Source of the DNA: Poriferisodalis sp965262965
Lineage (GTDB): Bacteria > Actinomycetota > Acidimicrobiia > Acidimicrobiales > Poriferisodalaceae
Assembly: GCF_965262965.1 (NCBI RefSeq)
Contig: NZ_OZ253573.1
Coordinates: forward strand, 3,782,001 to 3,846,000
Direction of reading: 5' to 3'
Length of the DNA: 64,000 nt
The notes beneath the pieces are model-generated. The model did no database searches and was not told the DNA's origin. It was given only the letters and a program-made list of their open reading frames with translations. Below are positions 23,388-31,898 of the stretch, piece by piece. How positions within the stretch are numbered: position 1 is the stretch's first letter; each line of letters begins with the position of its first letter. The position numbers and the translations under genes were made by a program.

Positions 23388-24779
23388 TCTCAGGTGCGAC
23401 AGGCGCTCGACTCGCTCGCAGCAGCGCTCGACGGCGTCGACGCGGCGTCTACTGGGGAGCTGCGCGACGCGCTGGGGCTGGCCAAGCCGCTGCGCGCCAA
23501 GCTCGAGACGCTGGAAACAGCCATGGCGTCTCAGATCGCGCGGCGCGAGCGCCACGGCGACGGCGGTGCCGGAGTGCTGCACCAGATCGCCGCAGTCCCG
23601 CGCTCGGACGCTGCGCGCAACGTCCGCACCGCCGCCGAGCTCGAGCAGTTGCCCGCTGCCCAATCTGCGCTGACCCAAGGCGAGATGTCCATGGCGAACG
23701 CCGCCCGTTTGGCCCGAGCAGCGCGTGACACCAGCCCCGAAGCGGTGCAGGGCGATGCTGATCTCGTGAACCTGGCCAAAACGCTGCCGCCCGACGAGTT
23801 CGCCCACGCTTCCAAGCGCTGGACCGCACAGCACCAGAGCGCCGCAGACCTCGCCGAGCGGCATCGCCGCAACCGGCGCAACCGCAATGTGCGCTTCTGG
23901 AACGGCGAAGACGGGACCGTGCAGATGCGCGGCGCGTTCGACGCCGAGATGGGCGCCCGCATCCAGGCCCGCATCCGTGACGAAGCCGAACGCCTCCGCC
24001 AAGCCGACCGCCGCTTGATGCGCACCCGCCCGGCCGCGAACACCGACGACTCAGCCCTCTGCGATGCAGCACGCAGCAGTTCGACAGGCCACCGCGCAGT
24101 GCGCACCCGCGATCAACGCATGGCCGACGCGCTCGACCGCATCCTCACGCACGCCGCCCCGACGCCCGCCACGGCCCGCGACACAGCCTCCGGCGACACC
24201 GCTGCTGGCGACACGATGCCCGGAAGCACCGAATCCGGCGCTGGCCACGCAGCCTCGAACGGTACTGCCGTATCCGGTGGCGCAGGCTCGGTGGGGCACA
24301 GGGGACCATCCACGGAGATCATCGTGCGAGCCGACCTCGGGGACCTGCTCGACGAGTGCGGCGGGATGGGCGAGATCGCCGGTGCAGGCCCAGTCCCCGC
24401 CAGCGTGATCGACCGGCTCAGCTGCAACGCCGACATCTCGGTCGTGCTGTTCGGCAAACAGCTCACACCCCTCTATGAGGCCGTCGCCGGGCGGGCTCCC
24501 ACCGCGGCGCAGCGCCGTGCCCTGATCGCCCGCGACGGCGCATGCATTGGCTGCGGCGCAGTGCCCGGCGAATGCGAAGCGCACCACATCGTCCCGTGGA
24601 AACGCGGCGGCCCGACGCAGGTCGACAACCTCGTGCTGGTGTGTTGGTCCTGCCACGACCGCATCCACGACCACAACTGGCAGGTCGTCGTCCGCGACGG
24701 CCGTTACCAGCTGGTGCCCCCCGACGCCTCGTCGCCGCCCAACCCTGCACCCTCCCGTAAACCCGCCCTGTTCGCCTAG
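23382..24779 (+). CDS. DUF222 (13E12 repeat family) HNH endonuclease-like protein
   Basis: 465 residues. The N-terminal 200 residues form the helical DUF222 region (LKPLRAKLE-like start, then AARNVRTAAELEQLPAAQ and ARLARAARDTSPEAV). A low-complexity, Thr/Ala/Gly-rich linker spans about 230-300. The C-terminal HNH module carries RDGACIGCGAVPGECEAHH, IVPWKRGGPT and LVCWSCHDRIHDH, so both zinc knuckles and the catalytic His are present. These proteins are usually tied to mobile introns or DNA-damage-induced functions. A LexA-type box overlaps the start. The last part of the gene is tandemly repeated beyond the stop codon. Confidence 0.9.
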   Translation: MFSQVRQALDSLAAALDGVDAASTGELRDALGLAKPLRAKLETLETAMASQIARRERHGDGGAGVLHQIAAVPRSDAARNVRTAAELEQLPAAQSALTQGEMSMANAARLARAARDTSPEAVQGDADLVNLAKTLPPDEFAHASKRWTAQHQSAADLAERHRRNRRNRNVRFWNGEDGTVQMRGAFDAEMGARIQARIRDEAERLRQADRRLMRTRPAANTDDSALCDAARSSSTGHRAVRTRDQRMADALDRILTHAAPTPATARDTASGDTAAGDTMPGSTESGAGHAASNGTAVSGGAGSVGHRGPSTEIIVRADLGDLLDECGGMGEIAGAGPVPASVIDRLSCNADISVVLFGKQLTPLYEAVAGRAPTAAQRRALIARDGACIGCGAVPGECEAHHIVPWKRGGPTQVDNLVLVCWSCHDRIHDHNWQVVVRDGRYQLVPPDASSPPNPAPSRKPALFA

Positions 24780-24945
24780 TACATGCCACCGCAGCACGGC
24801 TGGTGCCTCCCGACGCCTCGTCGCTGCCCAACCTCTCGCTGTCCCGTAAACCCGCCCTGTTCGCCTAGTGCATGCCACCGCAGCGCGGCTGGTGCCTCCC
24901 GACGCCTCGTCGCTGCGCAACCTCTCGCTGTCCCGCAGACTCGCC
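24711..24945. repeat. Tandem repeat of the HNH gene 3' end (period 89 bp, 2.6 copies)
   Basis: Copy 1 (24711-24799) contains the last codons and TAG of the HNH gene. Copy 2 (24800-24888) repeats it with few changes, including the TAG at 24866. Copy 3 (from 24889) is good for about 55 bases and then diverges, losing the TAG. Spacing between copies is exactly 89 bp. The copies downstream of the first are non-coding. Confidence 0.92.
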
Positions 24946-25067
24946 CCATCCTGCTCGGGCAGCAGCGATGCGCCGGCGCATGTCATGTTCGTTAGGGTCC
25001 GCACACCGCTGGCCTGTGGGCCGGGGTCGATAGCCGAGCGTCAGGACTTGGAGTGGGGGAGATGTTG

Positions 25068-25907
25068 ATGAGTGCTGATTTCGAGTTGGAGTTGCTGAGT
25101 TCGGGATGGGGGCTGATCGAAGGTCCCCGGGTTGACGAGCACGACAACTTCTATTTCTCTGACGTTCCTAACGGCGGCGTGCGCCGGCGGAGGCCCGACG
25201 GCGAGATTGAGGTCGTGGTGCCCAAGCGCCGGGGCGTGGGCGGCATGGTGCTGCACGCCGACGGTGGTGTGGTGGTGAGCGGCCGCAACATCCAGCACGT
25301 CACCGACGCTGGCTCGGAGGTGTTGTTCGCCCCCGATGTCGCCGGCTTCAACGACATGCACACCGATGCGCAGGGCCGTGTCTATGTCGGCGCGCTGCGC
25401 CGCAACCCGTTCGATGAGTCATCTGCCGACGTGCCCGGCGAGCTGTACCGCATCAACCTCGACGGCTCGGCCGAGGTGGTCTACGGCGAGGTGCGGCTCA
25501 CCAACGGCATCGGTTTCTCTCCCGACGGCACCCGGCTCTACCACTCCGACAGCATCCCGGGCCGTGTGTGGGTGTCCGACGTCGACGGCGACGTTGTGTC
25601 GAACCGGCGCGAGTTCGTGCGCGAGCGCCAGGTGCCCGACGGCTTGGCGGTGGATGTCGAGGGCGGCGTGTGGGTTGCACTGGCCGAAGGCGGCCGGGTA
25701 CAGCGCTACACGCCCGACGGCGAGCCCGACGTTGCCGTGCCGGTTCCCGACCAGTTCGTCACCAGCGTCTGCTTTGGCGGCGCCGACATGCGCGATCTCT
25801 ACGTCGTGACCGGCGGCGGCACGGACGACGGCGGCTGCATCTTCCGCACCCGTGCGCCGGTGAGCGGCGTACCGACCCCTCTTGCGCAGGTGCGCCCGAG
25901 TTTGTGA
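25068..25907 (+). CDS. SMP-30/gluconolactonase-like beta-propeller protein
   Basis: 279 residues from ATG 25068, with GGGGGAG (25055-25061) as ribosome-binding site; an ATG at 25062 is possible. Motifs are GLIEGPRVDEHDNFYFSDV, GVGGMVLHADGGVVVSG, FNDMHTDAQGRVYVGAL and LTNGIGFSPDGTRLYHSDS, which place the divalent-metal ligands of the family. A putative lactonase or esterase. It has the same fold as the protein at 12293 but differs considerably in sequence. Its final codons and stop are part of a 28-bp tandem duplication. Short space (about 78 bp) to the alpha/beta hydrolase gene. Confidence 0.9.
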   Translation: MSADFELELLSSGWGLIEGPRVDEHDNFYFSDVPNGGVRRRRPDGEIEVVVPKRRGVGGMVLHADGGVVVSGRNIQHVTDAGSEVLFAPDVAGFNDMHTDAQGRVYVGALRRNPFDESSADVPGELYRINLDGSAEVVYGEVRLTNGIGFSPDGTRLYHSDSIPGRVWVSDVDGDVVSNRREFVRERQVPDGLAVDVEGGVWVALAEGGRVQRYTPDGEPDVAVPVPDQFVTSVCFGGADMRDLYVVTGGGTDDGGCIFRTRAPVSGVPTPLAQVRPSL

Positions 25908-25975
25908 AACCGAGTCAGTGAGCCCGAGTTTGTGAAACCGAGTCAGTGAGCCCGAGTCAATGTCGAGTCAGATGA
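25894..25975. repeat. Tandem repeat of the SMP-30 gene 3' end (28 bp, 2.7 copies)
   Basis: The unit GCCCGAGTTTGTGA plus AACCGAGTCAGTGA (25894-25921) is repeated exactly at 25922-25949 and degenerately after 25950. It contains the stop codon of the preceding gene (25905-25907). The repeats continue up to the start of the next gene and may have separated it from its former position. Confidence 0.92.
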
Positions 25976-25985
25976 GCCGAGTCCT

Positions 25986-26765
25986 GTGAGCAACATCTTT
26001 CGGTGGTCATACGGTGCGCACGACGCACCTGTGCTGCTGTGCCTGCACGGCATCGGCTCGTGCGCTGATGCGTTCTTGGGCCAGCGGCCTCTCGCCGAGC
26101 GGCTCGCAATGCGGCTGGTGGCTTGGGACGCTCCCGGCTACCGCTATTCGGCTGATCCCGATGACGCCCCCGGTATCGACGGCTGGGCTGATGCGGCTGG
26201 GGAGCTGATTGCCGCTGAGTCAGACGACCCGGTCGCCGTACTCGGCGTCTCGTGGGGCGGCGTCACTGCGACGCGCCTCGTCCTGCGGCATTCGGAGCTG
26301 GTCTCCTCGCTCATGCTGGCCGACTCCAGTGCCGGCGCCGGCACCAAGCCCGAACAGGCGGAGGCCATGCGAGCGCGGGCGGCGGACTTCGTCGACCTCG
26401 GCGCCGAAGGCTTCGCCGCAGCACGTGCGCAGCGACTCGTCAGCCCTGACGCATCCGACGAGCTTCGGTCTCATGTTGTCGACATGATGATTCCTTCGAT
26501 ACGCATGCCCTGCTACCAGTGGGCGTGCGACTCGATGGCCGAGTCCAATCACTACCCGGACCTTGGTCGCATCGCGGCGCCGACGCTGGTGGTGGTGGGG
26601 GAGCACGACGAGGTCACGCCGCCACGGGCATCCCAGCGACTTGCCGAGGGGATTCCGGATGCTCGCTATGTGGAGGTCGCTGCCGCCGGCCACCTCGCCA
26701 ACCAGGAACAGCCCGACGCGTTCAACGACGCCATCGCCGAGTTCATCGAGGACGTGACCGGCTGA
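25986..26765 (+). CDS. Alpha/beta-hydrolase fold protein
   Basis: 259 residues from GTG 25986. The oxyanion segment is LLCLHGIGSCADAF. The nucleophile elbow is VLGVSWGGVT (GxSxG). The acid is in VVVGEHDEVTPP, and the catalytic His in AAAGHLANQEQP. Family members include C-C bond hydrolases, lactonases and esterases; the substrate is not evident. The upstream gene encodes a putative lactonase (SMP-30) on the same strand, so a joint lactone/ester degradation role is plausible. A short 13-bp tandem array follows the stop codon. Confidence 0.92.
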   Translation: MSNIFRWSYGAHDAPVLLCLHGIGSCADAFLGQRPLAERLAMRLVAWDAPGYRYSADPDDAPGIDGWADAAGELIAAESDDPVAVLGVSWGGVTATRLVLRHSELVSSLMLADSSAGAGTKPEQAEAMRARAADFVDLGAEGFAAARAQRLVSPDASDELRSHVVDMMIPSIRMPCYQWACDSMAESNHYPDLGRIAAPTLVVVGEHDEVTPPRASQRLAEGIPDARYVEVAAAGHLANQEQPDAFNDAIAEFIEDVTG

Positions 26766-26776
26766 ACGCTCGGCAT

Positions 26777-26841
26777 GAAGCGGTCGATCGAAGCGGTCGA
26801 TCGTCGCGGTTGATCGAAGCGGTTGATCGAAGCGATTGATC
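26777..26841. repeat. 13-bp tandem array between convergent genes (5 copies)
   Basis: Five head-to-tail copies of GAAGCGGTCGATC and close variants (26777-26789, 26790-26802, 26803-26815, 26816-26828, 26829-26841). They start 12 bp after the alpha/beta-hydrolase stop and end 12 bp before the stop of the convergent SDR gene. Each unit contains a GATC. Possibly slipped-strand expansion, or a bidirectional terminator-like region. Confidence 0.9.
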
Positions 26842-26852
26842 GCAGGGGTGAT

Positions 26853-27632
26853 TCAGCGAGGGGGCAGCCGGATGCCGCCGTCGACGCGGATCACCTCTCC
26901 GTTCATGTACGGGTTGGTGATGCACTCCATCACCATGAATGCGAGTTCCTCGCCGTAGCCGAGCCGCTTCGGAAACAGCACGCTCTGGCCGAGGTGCGCC
27001 TTGAACTGGTCGGACTGCTCGCCCTCGCCGTAGATCGGCGTGTCGATGAGGCCCGGCGCGATGGTGTTGACACGGATGCCGGTGGCCGACAGGTCGCGGG
27101 CGATCGGCAGCGTCATTCCGACGACCCCGCCTTTGGAGGCCGAGTACGCGGCCTGGCCGATCTGTCCGTCGAACGCGGCGACCGAGGCCATGTTCACGAC
27201 CGCGCCACGGGAGCCGTCGTCATCGACCGGCTCGGTCTTGGCCATTGCCGAGGCGGCTTGGGCCAGCATGTTGAACGTGCCGATCAGATTCACGTTGATG
27301 ACGAAGCTGAACTGACTGAGGTCCATCGCGACGTTTTTGCGGTCAATGGTGCGGCCCGCGCGTCCGAGGCCGGCTGAGTTCACTAGGGCCCGCAGCGGAC
27401 CCATCTCCGACGCGGCATCCACCGCGGCCCCAGCGTCGTCGATGCTGGTCACGTCACAGCGCACGAACAGGCCGCCGACCTCCGAAGCCACCGCGGCACC
27501 GAGATCTTCCTGCAGGTCGGCGATGACAACGTGTGCGCCCGCGTCGGCGAGCTGGCGTGCGCTGGCTTCGCCGATGCCGGACGCTCCGCCGGTCACGATG
27601 GCTGAGGCTCCGTTGAGGTTCATTCGCGGCAT
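26853..27632 (-). CDS. SDR oxidoreductase, 3-hydroxyacyl-CoA dehydrogenase type 2-like
   Basis: 259 residues. TGGASGIGEASARQ is the NAD-binding loop, followed by DLQED (an acidic residue favouring NAD over NADP). NSAGLGRAG, VNMASVAAFDG (catalytic Ser) and YSASKGGVVG (YxxxK) follow in order. APGLIDTPIYGE and the C-terminal NGEVIRVDGGIRLPPR match the HSD10/FadB2x group, which oxidises 3-hydroxyacyl-CoA in fatty-acid or branched-chain degradation. Stand-alone gene. Fits the acyl-CoA catabolic theme of the window. Confidence 0.93.
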   Translation of the reverse strand: MPRMNLNGASAIVTGGASGIGEASARQLADAGAHVVIADLQEDLGAAVASEVGGLFVRCDVTSIDDAGAAVDAASEMGPLRALVNSAGLGRAGRTIDRKNVAMDLSQFSFVINVNLIGTFNMLAQAASAMAKTEPVDDDGSRGAVVNMASVAAFDGQIGQAAYSASKGGVVGMTLPIARDLSATGIRVNTIAPGLIDTPIYGEGEQSDQFKAHLGQSVLFPKRLGYGEELAFMVMECITNPYMNGEVIRVDGGIRLPPR

Positions 27633-27807
27633 CTGGACGCCCTCCTGATTGCGAGCGAGCGATGTGCGCGGCCGGGGGTTTCAGACCGCGGGACGCGCCG
27701 ACGTTAGCCGTCGCAACCACAGCTGCGGTAGGGCAGTGGGGCACGGCGAGGCGGGGCGTTTCTTCCTCGGACACTGTCGATGAAGACCGGTAGCGTCAAC
27801 GTTCGCT

Positions 27808-29262
27808 ATGTCCGATTCGGCCTCCGAGATCGCGGCCCGTCGGAACTCGGCCGCTGCATCAGACTCCCGTACTGCGCAGACGGCGACACCCCAGGCGGCC
27901 TCATCCGGCGTCATCCACAACGGCATCGCAGAGCCTGAGCCGGAAGGTCATATGAACAGCCCCGTTCCACCTGTGCCGGCCGGGGGAGGCGGCTCAGCGC
28001 GAGGCCGGTCAGACACGTTCGCCTCGCTTCGGGTGCCTGCATTCCGCGCCCTGTGGTGGAGCGGGATCTTCTCCTTCATGAGCATCCAGATGCAGTTCCT
28101 GCTGCGAAGCCTGCTCGCGTGGGACCTGACCGAGCGGGAAGGCGCGCTCGGACTTGTGTACTTCTGCTTCGGCCTGGCGCTGCTGGTGTCGACCCCGCTC
28201 GGCGGCGTTGCGGCTGACCGGCTGTCCAAGCGCAGCCTCATGCTGGTGGGCCAGCTCGTCCTGACCCTGACTGCTATCGGCATGGGCGCCGCAATCGCGA
28301 CCGGGGTCATCCGCTTCTGGATGCTGTTGATATCGGGCGGCCTGCAAGGGCTGATGTTCGGGTTGATCGGACCGGCGCGCATCTCAATGACCACTGATCT
28401 CGTTGGCCGCGAGAGGGTGGGCAATGCGATCACGCTTTCGTCGCTGTCACTGAGCGGGAGTCGGATCTTCGCTCCCTCGCTCGCGAGCCTGCTGGCCGCA
28501 ATTGCGTTCTTCGGCTTGGCCGGCGCCTATTTCGTCTCTGCCGCCGTCGCCACCGTGAGTTTCATCTTGCTGCTGCCGCTCCCCGACACCGGCACCGCCG
28601 TGAGCCGTGCGGCGGCGGCGGCTGGCTCCGCTGCCCCGGTAAGCGTGGCGCGACGAAATCCGCTGCGGGACATTGCTGAGGGCGTCAGGTACGCCAGCGC
28701 GCGACGAAACCTGCGCCGTTCGATTCTGATCTCGACGGCAGTCATCATGTTCGGCTTCAACTACATCGCATTCATGCCGGCATTGGTCGAAGATGTCTTC
28801 GGTCGCAGCGAGATCTTCGTCGGCCTGCTCACCACTGCGACTGCATTGGGTGCCGTCCCAGCAGCCGCGTTCTTGGCGTCACGGGCTGACTCGTCTGCTG
28901 CGGGCTCGATGCTGATCGGCTTGGGCTTTCTGTTCGGCCTGACCGTCGCCGGATTGGGCGGAGCCCCGACGATCTGGGTTGCCATGCTGATAGCGGTCGG
29001 CGTCGGCGCTGCGGCCACGGGGTTCATGTCGCTGGGCCAGACCTTGGTGATGCGCTTCAGCGACGATGCCCACCAGGGACGCATGCAGTCGCTCGTGCAG
29101 CTCTCCTTCGCCGGCTTCGGCCTCGCGGCATTGCCTGTGGGCGTGTTCATGGAGTGGGTCGGTCAGCGCTGGGGCTTGGCGACCATGGGTGCCGCGGTGA
29201 CCGTCTCGATGCTGACTTACGTGCTGACGGCGCCCCGAACCGGGCGCAGCGAGGTCGCTTGA
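27808..29262 (+). CDS. Major facilitator superfamily transporter
   Basis: 484 residues with about 12 hydrophobic helices. A long low-complexity N-terminal tail (residues 1-65) leads into LRVPAFRALWWSGIFSFMS, typical of the EntS/MFS_3 exporter group. The cytoplasmic loop between helices 2 and 3 carries GGVAADRLSKRSLML, the MFS signature (GxxxDRxGRR-like). Probably exports a siderophore, drug or metabolite; no clue to the substrate. An in-frame ATG at 27952 (MNSPVPP) could be the real start. Convergent with the polymerase gene, 4 bp apart. Confidence 0.9.
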   Translation: MSDSASEIAARRNSAAASDSRTAQTATPQAASSGVIHNGIAEPEPEGHMNSPVPPVPAGGGGSARGRSDTFASLRVPAFRALWWSGIFSFMSIQMQFLLRSLLAWDLTEREGALGLVYFCFGLALLVSTPLGGVAADRLSKRSLMLVGQLVLTLTAIGMGAAIATGVIRFWMLLISGGLQGLMFGLIGPARISMTTDLVGRERVGNAITLSSLSLSGSRIFAPSLASLLAAIAFFGLAGAYFVSAAVATVSFILLLPLPDTGTAVSRAAAAAGSAAPVSVARRNPLRDIAEGVRYASARRNLRRSILISTAVIMFGFNYIAFMPALVEDVFGRSEIFVGLLTTATALGAVPAAAFLASRADSSAAGSMLIGLGFLFGLTVAGLGGAPTIWVAMLIAVGVGAAATGFMSLGQTLVMRFSDDAHQGRMQSLVQLSFAGFGLAALPVGVFMEWVGQRWGLATMGAAVTVSMLTYVLTAPRTGRSEVA

Positions 29263-29266
29263 GCCG

Positions 29267-31813
29267 TCAATCGGAAAACTCGGACTCGGAAACCTCGGCG
29301 ACAATGGACGTCTCGGACAGGCTCGTGCGAATGTCGGTGTCGGCGACAGCGGGGATGTCGGGGCACCAGAGCGACATCGCGGCCTCCAGCGTCCGCTTCA
29401 CCACGACGGCAACTTCTGGCGCGTCGGCCTCGTCGCATTCGATGACAACGCTGTCGTGGACGGTCTGCACCGCCGCTGCTGTCGGGAACTCGGCCAGCGC
29501 TTCACGGAGGCGTCCGTAGGCGTCCAGCATCACATCTGCAACACCGCCCTGTATGGGGGCGTTGCGGTAGGCATTGGCCATCTGGCCGACTCGGGTGTGC
29601 AGGGCCCGGTTCAGCAGAAACGCCTGATCGGCATCGCCCATTGATGTCCCGACGTCTTCGACGACGGCGCGCCGGAGGTACCGCTGCTCGAGCAGTTTCT
29701 CGACAGCGGGCCGCAGCGGGGCGCCGGACGGAGCCACTGGCGGTGCCAGCTCGAAGCGGGCCAGCGCGCAGCGCCATACTTCGCTCGGGCGGGGCTTCGC
29801 CGAGCAGCCCACGACCGCGGCGGCTTCGCCGAGCACCCAGTCGACGGAGAAGGTGAACTGCTGGCGGCGTCCCGCGGGCGTGCGCGAAGCGAACGACAGC
29901 GGCGAGCCGTCGCGCCGGACGACCACGGTCGCCGGGAACGACAGCGCCCATGCCACTTCGGCGACATCGACATCGGCGTGTCCCAGCAGGTGGGCGTCGC
30001 CGATGCCGTGGCGCGGCGCGACTGACTGCTCGTCCCGCAGCATCTGGTCGTGGACTTCTTCGGCGCTGTGGTGACGCCGTTGGCCAGCGCGCAACGCCCG
30101 CCGGGCGCCGTCGGTGCGGGGCCATAGCGCCCCGAGGCGCAGCGTCAGCGGCCAGTCAGCGTCCAGCTCAGTCGCCGCAAAGTGCCCAATGAAGCGGTCG
30201 CGTTCGTCGACCCAACCGGCGATGCCCCGATAGGTGCTGAGGTATGCCGCAATGAGCCCGTCGGCTTCGTCGCGACTGGTGGGGACTCCGGCGTCGGTCA
30301 GGCCGCGCGACAGGCCTGCACCTCGTTGGCCGTACAGGATCCCGAAGTTGATGCGCTTGGCTTTCGTGCGGAACTCTTCATAGCGGGGTCGGTCGAGCGC
30401 GGCGAGACCGGCGGGCCCGCCCATCTGCACGCCGAACATGCGCTCGGCGGTTGCGGTGTGGATGTCGAGACCTTCCTCGAATGCTGTACGCAGGCCGTCG
30501 TCGCCAGCGAGCTGGGTTGCGAAGCGCAGCTCGGCTTGGCTCAGGTCGGAATAGACGAACACGCGCCCAGGCCCCGGTGCCATGAATGGCTTCAGGCGGG
30601 GCGTGAAGTTCTGCGCGTTCGGATTTCGGCTGGCCAGACGACCGGTGTTGGTGCCGACCACCTGCAGGTATTCGGGATGCAGCCGGCCGTCGGGCCCCAG
30701 GTGCTCGCGCATTGCACGCCCGTATGTGCCCAGCGTCTTGGAAAGGTCGCGGTAGGTGAGCAGCGCAGTGCAGATCTCGCCGCCGATGCCCGCCAGCACA
30801 GAAGCGCCGAGCGAATCAGTGGGTGCGAGCTGACGAGCGCGGCCGTCGGCCGCGAGGGTCCATGCCTGGACCCTGTCCGGCGCGAACCGGTTGAGCACGT
30901 CACGGGCATGGTGCTCGCTGTCGGGATTCCAGCTGGGCTCGAGTCCGGCGCCGAACAGTTCGGCCTGGCCGCCGCCGGTCAACTCCGCCAGGCGCGTCAG
31001 CACCTCATAACGGCGGACCTCCAGACCCGACAACTCGGCATCCCAGCCGTCGGCATCGAACGGCAAGCCAGCGCGTTCCATGCGATCGAGGAAGGGTCTC
31101 GCTGACTGCTCCAGCCGGCACACCTCGTCGAGACCTGCGGCGCTCAGCAGCACGCGCAACCGATCAGACACCCACAAGGTTTCGACGGCGTCTGCCGCTG
31201 CATACTCGATCTGCACGTCGCTCAGCGGCCCGTTAGCGGAGTACGAGAGCTGGGTGGTGGCCTTGCCTTCGACGCTGAGCCCGAGATATCGCTCGGCGGC
31301 CCACGCCAGTCCGTGAAAGAAGCTGAACCCAGTGAGGCCCTGATGCAGCAAGGCATCTGCGAGCTGCGCGTCCCACCAGCGCAGGGACCCGACCCGGGCA
31401 CCGGCTGCACGCGCCGGCTCGACCAGATTGGTGTCGATCACGCGGTCATCGAAGGTGGCGTTCCACGCATCGGCGGCAATATCTGGCGTTCGCAGCGACT
31501 CGTCGAGGGCGACGGCGAGCTCGGTGAGGTCGTGCTGGGCGACATCGACCACCCAGCTGCGCTCGCTGCCGTCCACTGCACGCGTGGCGGCTGAGATCAC
31601 CCGCAGCGACGGAACGCGGCCGCGGGTGCCTGTTGCAGACGTCTCGTAGACCGTCTCAGTGTCAATGGCGCGGGCCACTGAGGACGCAAGCGCATCGGCG
31701 AAGGCATCGAGTTCGGCTGGACCGACGAATTCGAGCGCCACATCACCGGGTTGCGCTCGCGGAGCCGGCCGCGGGTCCAGCCGCCTTGTCTCCGCTGCGA
31801 CGTCGGTGTCCAC
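29267..31813 (-). CDS. Family-A DNA polymerase with 3'-5' exonuclease and a large internal insertion
   Basis: 848 residues. The exonuclease domain is complete: DTET (Asp51, Glu53), NATFD (118-122) and YAAAD (204-208). The polymerase motifs are A DLSQAELRFATQLAGDD (423-439), B RTKAKRINFGILYGQ (482-496) and C TVHDSVVIE (784-792). In the common Pol I arrangement motifs B and C lie about 120 residues apart; here the lysine of motif B and the His of motif C are 300 apart. The extra roughly 175 residues (about 570-740) have no recognisable motif. The protein lacks a 5' nuclease domain. It is likely an accessory polymerase of the bifunctional exonuclease/polymerase type. Confidence 0.88.
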   Translation of the reverse strand: MDTDVAAETRRLDPRPAPRAQPGDVALEFVGPAELDAFADALASSVARAIDTETVYETSATGTRGRVPSLRVISAATRAVDGSERSWVVDVAQHDLTELAVALDESLRTPDIAADAWNATFDDRVIDTNLVEPARAAGARVGSLRWWDAQLADALLHQGLTGFSFFHGLAWAAERYLGLSVEGKATTQLSYSANGPLSDVQIEYAAADAVETLWVSDRLRVLLSAAGLDEVCRLEQSARPFLDRMERAGLPFDADGWDAELSGLEVRRYEVLTRLAELTGGGQAELFGAGLEPSWNPDSEHHARDVLNRFAPDRVQAWTLAADGRARQLAPTDSLGASVLAGIGGEICTALLTYRDLSKTLGTYGRAMREHLGPDGRLHPEYLQVVGTNTGRLASRNPNAQNFTPRLKPFMAPGPGRVFVYSDLSQAELRFATQLAGDDGLRTAFEEGLDIHTATAERMFGVQMGGPAGLAALDRPRYEEFRTKAKRINFGILYGQRGAGLSRGLTDAGVPTSRDEADGLIAAYLSTYRGIAGWVDERDRFIGHFAATELDADWPLTLRLGALWPRTDGARRALRAGQRRHHSAEEVHDQMLRDEQSVAPRHGIGDAHLLGHADVDVAEVAWALSFPATVVVRRDGSPLSFASRTPAGRRQQFTFSVDWVLGEAAAVVGCSAKPRPSEVWRCALARFELAPPVAPSGAPLRPAVEKLLEQRYLRRAVVEDVGTSMGDADQAFLLNRALHTRVGQMANAYRNAPIQGGVADVMLDAYGRLREALAEFPTAAAVQTVHDSVVIECDEADAPEVAVVVKRTLEAAMSLWCPDIPAVADTDIRTSLSETSIVAEVSESEFSD

Positions 31814-31898
31814 GTTCGAACCCTACGACCACCCTGTGACGCCAGCGGCGTCCGACATGAACGAACGAGTGCCGGTGCGACGGCGGCAGCGACGCCGG

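Noticed and set aside
24711..24945. CRISPR or MITE at the HNH gene end
   Set aside because: Copies are directly adjacent with an 89-bp period and match the gene's own 3' end; tandem duplication explains them.
30182..31105. 307-codon plus-strand frame opposite the polymerase
   Set aside because: Shadow of the family-A polymerase, whose exonuclease and polymerase motifs are unambiguous on the minus strand.
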